Both the position numbers and the translations under genes were made by a program. Of a DNA stretch of 64,000 nucleotides, positions 58,711 through 64,000 are shown piece by piece. Source of the DNA: Ramlibacter sp. Leaf400 (GTDB taxonomy: Bacteria > Pseudomonadota > Gammaproteobacteria > Burkholderiales > Burkholderiaceae_C); the NCBI RefSeq assembly GCF_001424545.1, contig NZ_LMQL01000011.1:100593-164592 (forward strand). The letters run 5' to 3'. The notes below the pieces were generated by a model. The model had not been told where the DNA came from, searched no databases, and worked only from the letters and a program-made list of their open reading frames with translations. Position 1 is the first letter of the stretch; the number at the start of each line of letters is the position of its first letter.

Positions 58711-59265
58711 ATGAAAATCGCTCAAGAAATCCGCGCCGGCAACGTGATCATGCAGAACGCCGCCCCCTGGGTCGTGCTCAAGACGGAATACGCCCGCGGC
58801 GGCCGCAACGCCGCCACCGTCCGCATGAAGCTCAAGAGCCTGCTGTCCAACCAGGGCACCGAAGTCGTCTTCAAGGCCGACGACAAGATGGACCAGATCG
58901 TCCTGGACAAGAAGGACTGCACCTACTCCTACTTCGCCGACCCGATGTACGTCTGGATGGACAGCGAGTACAACCAGTACGAGGTCGAGGCCGAGAACAT
59001 GGGCGACGCCCTGAGCTACCTCGAGGAAGGCATGCCCGCCGAGGTGGTGTTCTACGAAGGCAAGGCGATCTCGGTGGAACTGCCCACCAGCGTCGAGCGC
59101 GAGATCACCTGGACCGAGCCGGCCGTCAAGGGCGACACCTCGGGCAAGGTGCTCAAGCCCGCCAAGATCGCCACCGGCTTCGAGATCGGCGTGCCGATCT
59201 TCGTCGCGCAGGGCGACAAGGTCGAGATCGACACCCGCACCGGGGAATACCGCCGCCGCGTCTGA
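58711..59265 (+). CDS. efp: Elongation factor P (Arg32 type)
   Basis: A 184-residue factor that relieves ribosome stalling at proline runs. Three beta-barrel domains are present, starting [20 protein letters not shown]. The tip loop [14 protein letters not shown] carries Arg32, the residue rhamnosylated by EarP, in place of the lysine used by EpmA organisms. The C-terminal domain ends [15 protein letters not shown] strong terminator follows 20 bp downstream. Confidence 0.98.
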   Translation: MKIAQEIRAGNVIMQNAAPWVVLKTEYARGGRNAATVRMKLKSLLSNQGTEVVFKADDKMDQIVLDKKDCTYSYFADPMYVWMDSEYNQYEVEAENMGDALSYLEEGMPAEVVFYEGKAISVELPTSVEREITWTEPAVKGDTSGKVLKPAKIATGFEIGVPIFVAQGDKVEIDTRTGEYRRRV

Positions 59266-59284
59266 GCGGCAGCGCTTTCCGACG

Positions 59285-59308
59285 AGGCTCCGCGAGGAGC
59301 CTTTTTTT
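59285..59308 (+). terminator. Terminator of efp
   Basis: AGGCTCC-GCGA-GGAGCCT followed by a run of seven T, 20 bp after the efp stop codon. Confidence 0.93.
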
Positions 59309-59339
59309 CGCCTCGCCAAGATCCTTCGCCGGCCCTACC

Positions 59340-60143
59340 GTGGACTTCGACTTCGAGCTGATCGCCGCGCCGTTCCGGATGCAGCCGGGGCTGCGCAAGC
59401 TCGGGCCGGATGAGCCGCAGCTCACCCCGCTGGGCACGGACAGCGCGTTGTACCGGGAGAAGCTGGCGGTGGTGCAGGCCGGCGGCTCGCGGCTGCAGGT
59501 GCCCGGCTTCGACCCCGCGCCCGCCCTGGCGGCCATCGCCGCGCAGGCCCGGCGCGAGGGGCACCCGGCCTTCGACCCCGGCTCGCTCGAACTGGCTTTC
59601 GAAGAGGACTTCGCCATCCTCGACGGCGACACCGGCGCCCTGCCCTGGCTGAGCGTCTGCGTGCCCTCGCACTGGGCGCCCGAGGACAAGCTGGGCCTGC
59701 CGTTCGCCGCCGTGCATGCGCCGGTGGCCGACGCCACGACGCTGCTGGCGGCCGCGCCGCACCTGGTGCGACTGGCCACGTCGGGCGACCGCTGGGAGCG
59801 TCACGTGTGGACCGTCAGCCCTTCGCCGCGCCACGACCAGCATCCGCGCCGCCATGCCCGCACGCCCTGGCCGGCCGCGGCGGACGACACGGATGGATTC
59901 GCGCGCCAGTGCTGGTTCCGCGCCGAGCGCCAGACCTTCCTGCCGGTGGGCCAGGGCACGCGGCAGGCGGTGTTCACCATCCGCGTGATGCTCGCGCCGC
60001 TGGCCGAAGTGGTGGACACCCCCGCCAAGGCCGCGCGCCTGCACGATGCGTTGGCCTCGATGACGCCGGCGGTGCTGGTCTATAAGGGCCTGGCGCCCGC
60101 GCGCGAGCCGCTGCTGCGCTGGCTGGCCGGGACGGCGGCCTGA
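59340..60143 (+). CDS. DUF3445 protein (haem-dependent oxidative N-demethylase-like)
   Basis: A 267-residue soluble protein of the DUF3445 family. Landmarks are RMQPGLRKLGPDE, the lipase-like FAILDGDTGALPWLSVCVPS and FRAERQTFLPVGQGTRQAVFTIR near residue 200. Members of this family have been described as haem-dependent oxidative N-demethylases; whether the haem ligand is kept here I cannot say. The start is GTG at 59340, 31 bp after the efp terminator. Its TGA overlaps the ATG of the AEC transporter (TGATG), so the two are coupled. Confidence 0.8.
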   Translation: MDFDFELIAAPFRMQPGLRKLGPDEPQLTPLGTDSALYREKLAVVQAGGSRLQVPGFDPAPALAAIAAQARREGHPAFDPGSLELAFEEDFAILDGDTGALPWLSVCVPSHWAPEDKLGLPFAAVHAPVADATTLLAAAPHLVRLATSGDRWERHVWTVSPSPRHDQHPRRHARTPWPAAADDTDGFARQCWFRAERQTFLPVGQGTRQAVFTIRVMLAPLAEVVDTPAKAARLHDALASMTPAVLVYKGLAPAREPLLRWLAGTAA

Positions 60144-61030
60144 TGGAGCTGCTGCTTCGCATCGCGCAGGTCATCGTGCCGGTGTTCCTCATCGTCGCGA
60201 TCGGCTTCCTCTACGCGCGCCGGGTGCGGCCCGACATGACGTGGTTCAACCGCATCGTGCTGGACATCCTGTCGCCGCTGCTGGTCTACACGGCCCTGGC
60301 CGGCAAGGAGTTCCGCCTGCAGGACCACGGCACGCTGCTGATGGCCGGCGCGCTGCTGATCGTCGCCTGCGGGCTGCTGGCCTGGCCCCTGGCGCGGGCC
60401 CTGCACGTCCAGCCGCGCACCCTGGTGCCGGTGGTGATGTTCAACAACTGCGGCAACATGGGCCTGCCGCTCGCGCTGCTGGCCTTTGGGCCGGCCCAGC
60501 TGGGCGCGGCGGTGGCGCTGTTCTCGGTCAGCAACCTGATCCACTTCTCGCTGGGCGCGCGCGTCACCAGCGCGCATGCACGCACGCGCGACCTGCTGCT
60601 CAGCCCGCTGATGATCTCGTCCGCCCTGGGCTTCGCCAGCGCGGCCACGGGCGTGCGTCCGCCCGACATGCTGATGACCGGCATGCGGCTGCTGGGCGAG
60701 GCCATGCTGCCGCTGATGCTGTTCGCGCTGGGCGTGCGGCTGACCACGCTGCGGCTCGAGGACCTGCCCAAGGGCCTGCTGGGCGCGGTGGCGCGGCCGG
60801 TGATCGGCATGCTGCTGGCGGTGCCGATGGCCTGGGCCCTGGACCTCGGTGGGCCGGCGCGGGCGCAACTGATCCTGTTCGGCGCGCTGCCGCCGGCCAT
60901 CATGCAGTTCCTGCTGGCCGAGCGTTATGGCCAGGAGCCCGAACGCGTGGCCGCGATGATCCTGCTGGGGAATGCCGTGGCCGTGCTGTTCGTGCCCCTG
61001 GGGCTGGCGATCGCTTTGCCGGGGGGCTAG
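60143..61030 (+). CDS. AEC (auxin efflux carrier) family transporter
   Basis: A 295-residue inner-membrane protein with about ten helices. It begins LLLRIAQVIVPVFLIVAIGF and has the family asparagine motif VVMFNNCGNMGLPLALLAF near residue 100, with PPAIMQFLLAERYGQ near the end. AEC members export or import organic acids and amino acids; substrate unknown. Its start overlaps the DUF3445 stop by one base. Confidence 0.88.
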   Translation: MELLLRIAQVIVPVFLIVAIGFLYARRVRPDMTWFNRIVLDILSPLLVYTALAGKEFRLQDHGTLLMAGALLIVACGLLAWPLARALHVQPRTLVPVVMFNNCGNMGLPLALLAFGPAQLGAAVALFSVSNLIHFSLGARVTSAHARTRDLLLSPLMISSALGFASAATGVRPPDMLMTGMRLLGEAMLPLMLFALGVRLTTLRLEDLPKGLLGAVARPVIGMLLAVPMAWALDLGGPARAQLILFGALPPAIMQFLLAERYGQEPERVAAMILLGNAVAVLFVPLGLAIALPGG

Positions 61031-61088
61031 CGAAGAGGCGCTGCCTCCGTCCTGCCCCGACCCGGGCCTTTGCCCGCAAAATCGGTTC

Positions 61089-61952
61089 ATGTCTTCGAAC
61101 CGCGACCTCCACGACAAGCGCCTGGCCGACGCCTGGGCCACCCTGAAATCCCATTCCGACGCCGGTCTCCCGCTGGACCCCGACGCCAGCCGGCTGGCCT
61201 TCGCCGACCCCGAGTTCCTGCTGCGCCGCGAGACCCGCGGCATCCGCTTCCAGCTCGAGCTGCTCAAGCCCGACCTGGAGCAGCAGGCCCACGGCATCGA
61301 GAACACCATCGTGGTGTTCGGCAGCGCCCGCTTTCGCAGCGAAGAGGAGGCGGTGGCGCTGGTGGCGGCAGCCGAGGCCGGCGGCGACGAGGCGGTGATC
61401 CGCCGCGCCAAGGCGCTGGCCCGCAACGCCCACTACTACGAAAAGGCCCGGGCGTTCGGCAAGCTGGTGGCGCAGTACAGCGCCGGCAAGGAACCGCGCG
61501 ACATGCTCTTCATCTGCACCGGCGGGGGGCCCGGCATCATGCAGGCCGCCAACCGCGGCGCCTACGAAGGCGACGGCATCAGCGTGGGCCTGGCGATCGC
61601 GCTGCCGATGGAAGAGGCGGCCAACCCGTACGTCACGCCGGCGCTGTCGTTCAAGTTCCACTACTTCGCGCTGCGCAAGATGCATTTCATGATGCGCGCC
61701 AAGGCGCTGGTGGCCTTCCCCGGCGGCTTCGGCACGCTGGACGAGCTGTTCGAGGTGATCACCCTGGTGCAGACCCGCAAGTCCAAGCAGGTGCCCATCG
61801 TGCTGTTCGGCTCCGAGTACTGGAAGCGGCTGATCAACTTCGACGTGCTGATCGAGGAAGGCGTGATCTCGCCGGCCGACCTGGAGCTGTTCAGCTACGC
61901 CGACGACGCCGAAACGGCCTGGGAAGCGATCAAGGCCTTCTACCGGCTCTGA
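61089..61952 (+). CDS. LOG family protein (lysine-decarboxylase-like, cytokinin riboside phosphoribohydrolase fold)
   Basis: A 287-residue Rossmann-type protein. IVVFGSARFRSEEEA and FICTGGGPGIMQAANRGAYEG form the nucleotide-binding region, and VAFPGGFGTLDELFEV is the PGGxGTxxE motif of LOG enzymes, which release adenine-type bases from nucleoside monophosphates. It is of the longer class with a roughly 75-residue N-terminal helical extension, so the natural substrate is uncertain; AMP is most likely. Its tail overlaps the convergent MFS gene by 13 bp. Confidence 0.88.
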   Translation: MSSNRDLHDKRLADAWATLKSHSDAGLPLDPDASRLAFADPEFLLRRETRGIRFQLELLKPDLEQQAHGIENTIVVFGSARFRSEEEAVALVAAAEAGGDEAVIRRAKALARNAHYYEKARAFGKLVAQYSAGKEPRDMLFICTGGGPGIMQAANRGAYEGDGISVGLAIALPMEEAANPYVTPALSFKFHYFALRKMHFMMRAKALVAFPGGFGTLDELFEVITLVQTRKSKQVPIVLFGSEYWKRLINFDVLIEEGVISPADLELFSYADDAETAWEAIKAFYRL

Positions 61953-63097
61953 GGCCCGGCCGGGCTGGAAAGCCGCATCGACAGGCGCGTGCCGCCCACG
62001 GCGAGCAGCGCCGTCGCCCAGAACACACCCGAGATCCCGATCACGGCGCCGGCCGCGCCGAACAGGATGGGCATGGCCACGCTGGAGGCGTTGATGGCCA
62101 TCAGGCGCAGGGCCAGAGCTTGGCCGTGCCGGTGCTCCGGCGTGATCTGGTGCAGCGTGCTCATGATCATCGGCTGGACCGAGCCGAGCGCGATGCCCAG
62201 CAGCACCGAGCACAGGCCCATCGCCAGGGCCGAATCCAGCAGCGGATAGATGAGGAACAGCACCGCCGTGCACGCCAGCGCGCCGGTGAGCACCGCCCAT
62301 TCGCGCAGGTAGGCGGCCACGGCCGGCATGATGACGCGCACCACCACCGCCGCGATGGCGAAGGCCCCGAGGATGGTGCCGATCACCGAGGCCGACAGCC
62401 CGCGCTCGTGCCCCAGCACCGGCACAACGAACGTGTGGACGTCCCAGCAGGACGACAGGAACCAGTTGACCAGCAGCAGCCGGCGGAAGCCCTGGTCGCG
62501 CAGCAGGTCCCAGGCCGCCGCTTCCCGGGTGCCGGGCGGCCGCTCCACCGGCGGCAGCTCCTTGGCATTGCGCACCCAGAACCAGGCGATCACCGGCAGC
62601 ACCGACATCAGCAGGAAGGCGACCCGGAAGCCGCCGCTGTCGATCGCCACGCCCGCGGCGAACGGGCCCAGGAAGTTGGAGAACGCCGGCCCGATGGCCA
62701 GCCAGGAGAACACCTGCTTGAGCTGGGTCGGCCCCTCGGCGGCGCGGCCCACGTGGCGCTGCAGCGCGATGGAGGCCGCACCGGTCGCGCCGCCGGTGAG
62801 CAGCGCGGCCACGCACAGCACGGGGAAGATGGGGAACGCCACCGCCAGGCTGCAGCCCACGGTGGCGGCCAGCGAGGCCCATCCGAAGGGACGCCGCAGG
62901 CCGTGGCGGTCGGCGTAGCGGCCGGCCGGCAGCGCCAGGAACACCTGGGTCAGCGCGAACAGCGCCAGCAGCACGCCGACCGCGGCTTCGCTGTAGCCAC
63001 TGCGCAGCGCGAGCAGGGGCGTGGCCAGCCGCATGCCGGCCATGCTGGCGTGCAGGAAGATGTGGCCGGTGATCAGCCGGGCGAGCTCGCCCGACAT
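61940..63097 (-). CDS. MFS transporter
   Basis: A 385-residue permease with twelve predicted helices. The conserved loop between helices 2 and 3 reads PAGRYADRHGLRRPFG; the rest is leucine/alanine-rich and gives no substrate clue. ATG 63097 (MSGELARLITG) is preferred over 63151, which would overlap rmuC. It starts 8 bp after the rmuC stop on the same strand and overlaps the LOG gene tail to tail. Confidence 0.88.
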   Translation of the reverse strand: MSGELARLITGHIFLHASMAGMRLATPLLALRSGYSEAAVGVLLALFALTQVFLALPAGRYADRHGLRRPFGWASLAATVGCSLAVAFPIFPVLCVAALLTGGATGAASIALQRHVGRAAEGPTQLKQVFSWLAIGPAFSNFLGPFAAGVAIDSGGFRVAFLLMSVLPVIAWFWVRNAKELPPVERPPGTREAAAWDLLRDQGFRRLLLVNWFLSSCWDVHTFVVPVLGHERGLSASVIGTILGAFAIAAVVVRVIMPAVAAYLREWAVLTGALACTAVLFLIYPLLDSALAMGLCSVLLGIALGSVQPMIMSTLHQITPEHRHGQALALRLMAINASSVAMPILFGAAGAVIGISGVFWATALLAVGGTRLSMRLSSPAGPQSR

Positions 63098-63104
63098 TCC
63101 GGAA

Positions 63105-64000
63105 CTAGGCCTGGCTGCTGTCACCTTCGCTGTCGCTGTCGCCGATGGCATCGGCCACCAGGGGGGCCGGCAGCGACTTGGTGGGCTTGACCCCGAGGCT
63201 GCGCAGCATCTCGGCCTGGCGGATGACGTTGCCCTTGTTCTTGGTGAGCTTGTCGAAGGCTTCGCCGTACGCGTCGCTGGCCTGCTTGATGTTGCGGCCC
63301 ACCTTTTCGAGGTCGGACACGAAGGCCGTCAGGCGGTCGTACAGCTCGGCGCCGCGCCGGGCGATCTCCTGCGCGTTGCGGTTCTGGGCCTCTTGGCGCC
63401 ACAGGTGGGCCACGGTGCGCAGCACGAACAAAAGCGTCGAGGGGCTGACCAGCAGCACGTTCTTGTTCCACGCCTCCATGAAGAGGCCGGAGTCGTCCGT
63501 GATGCCCAGCATGAAGGCCGGCTCGATGGGCACGAACATCAGCACGAAATCGAGCGACTTGAGCCCGTACAGCAGCTGGTAGTTCTTCTCGGACAGGCCC
63601 TTGACGTGGGCGCGGATGGACTCCAGGTGGCGCTTGCGGGCGGCCACGCGCACGTCGTCGTCGTCGGTGCTCGCGTATTCCTCGTACGCCACCAGCGACA
63701 CCTTGGCGTCGACGACCAGGTTGCGCTCTTCGGGCAGGCGGATCACCACGTCCGCCTGGGCCCGGCCGCCCTCCTCCCGGTTCACGCTGGCCTGGGTCTC
63801 GTACTCCACGCCCTTGCGCAGGCCGCAGCCCTCCAGCACCCGCTCCAGGATCAGCTCGCCCCAGTTGCCCTGCACCTTGGCCGAGCCCTTGAGCGCCGAC
63901 GTCAGGTTCTTGGCCTCGTCGGCCAGCGTGCGATTGAGTTCGAGGAGTTGCAGCACCTGCTGGGCCAGCGCCGAGCGCTCCTTGCCCTCGGTGTCGTACA
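63105..64000 (-). CDS. rmuC: DNA recombination protein RmuC (partial, 5' end outside window)
   Basis: The C-terminal 297 residues of RmuC; the frame stays open to the window edge, so the start lies beyond 64000. The nuclease-like core is clear: GNWGELILERVLEGCGL, ADVVIRLPEERNLVVDAKVSL, and later LDFVLMFVPIEPAFMLG and VLLVSPSTLLFVLRTV. RmuC limits DNA inversions and is a PD-(D/E)XK-like protein. The tail is acidic and low in complexity. The MFS gene follows after 8 bp. Confidence 0.93.
   Translation of the reverse strand, partial: YDTEGKERSALAQQVLQLLELNRTLADEAKNLTSALKGSAKVQGNWGELILERVLEGCGLRKGVEYETQASVNREEGGRAQADVVIRLPEERNLVVDAKVSLVAYEEYASTDDDDVRVAARKRHLESIRAHVKGLSEKNYQLLYGLKSLDFVLMFVPIEPAFMLGITDDSGLFMEAWNKNVLLVSPSTLLFVLRTVAHLWRQEAQNRNAQEIARRGAELYDRLTAFVSDLEKVGRNIKQASDAYGEAFDKLTKNKGNVIRQAEMLRSLGVKPTKSLPAPLVADAIGDSDSEGDSSQA

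Overview
This is an ordinary-looking core segment of a high-GC betaproteobacterial chromosome. It most resembles Burkholderiales, family Comamonadaceae (Ramlibacter/Variovorax type). The reasons are the order rpsF-priB-rpsR-rplI-dnaB, an Arg32-type EF-P next to its rhamnosyltransferase EarP, orphan Bug/TctC binding proteins, and hairpin-rich intergenic repeats. No insertion sequence, prophage, integrase or CRISPR array was seen. Gene density is very high, with many 4-bp stop/start overlaps, and no gap exceeds 300 bp.

Layout. 0.1-4.1 kb: acuI-type reductase, a small membrane protein, clpB with a heat-shock-like -35. 4.2-7.6 kb: a conserved hypothetical gene, then a Bug receptor plus flavin monooxygenase divergent from a MarR regulator. 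7.6-14.1 kb: a long minus-strand block of aminotransferase, hom, thrC, mobB, moeA, moaD and moaE (threonine and molybdenum cofactor synthesis). 14.2-18.8 kb: an Mth938-like protein, bcp, a candidate small RNA, PIN-PhoH, and a DUF2844/DUF3443 pair in which the second gene looks like a pepsin-type aspartic peptidase lipoprotein. 18.8-22.6 kb: dnaB and the rpsF operon. 22.6-30.2 kb: an MHS-type transporter, a two-component sodium symporter, and ppsA with its regulator ppsR (C2/C3 acid uptake and gluconeogenesis). 30.3-39.4 kb: a peroxide and iron block of ahpC, ahpF, bfr, a TonB-dependent receptor, a PiuC hydroxylase, bfd, a tiny membrane ORF, tonB-exbB-exbD, hemP and a GlcG/HbpS protein, with an OxyR-like site and two nearly identical Fur-like palindromes. 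39.5-47.6 kb: a BI-1 protein, rlmD, a VOC protein, a PolB-type exonuclease, rpoS-nlpD-pcm-surE and a quinone oxidoreductase. 47.6-50.4 kb: tRNA-His, ppiD, tRNA-Val and hupB with a structured leader. 50.4-54.3 kb: a tartrate/D-malate dehydrogenase translationally coupled to a fluoroacetate-dehalogenase-like hydrolase, a divergent LysR regulator and an EamA exporter. 54.3-64 kb: pgsA, a lipoprotein with a TonB-like C-terminus, uvrC, earP-efp, a DUF3445 protein, an AEC transporter, a LOG-family protein, an MFS transporter and the truncated start of rmuC.

The least explained items are the DUF2844/DUF3443 pair, the dehydrogenase-dehalogenase-LysR cluster, a perfect 16-bp inverted repeat over the start of the exonuclease gene, the hupB leader hairpin, the tandem TGACGTCA sites before the MHS transporter and the 31-residue membrane ORF inside the bfd-tonB operon. 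All functional calls come from reading motifs, gene order and family knowledge. No database search was run.
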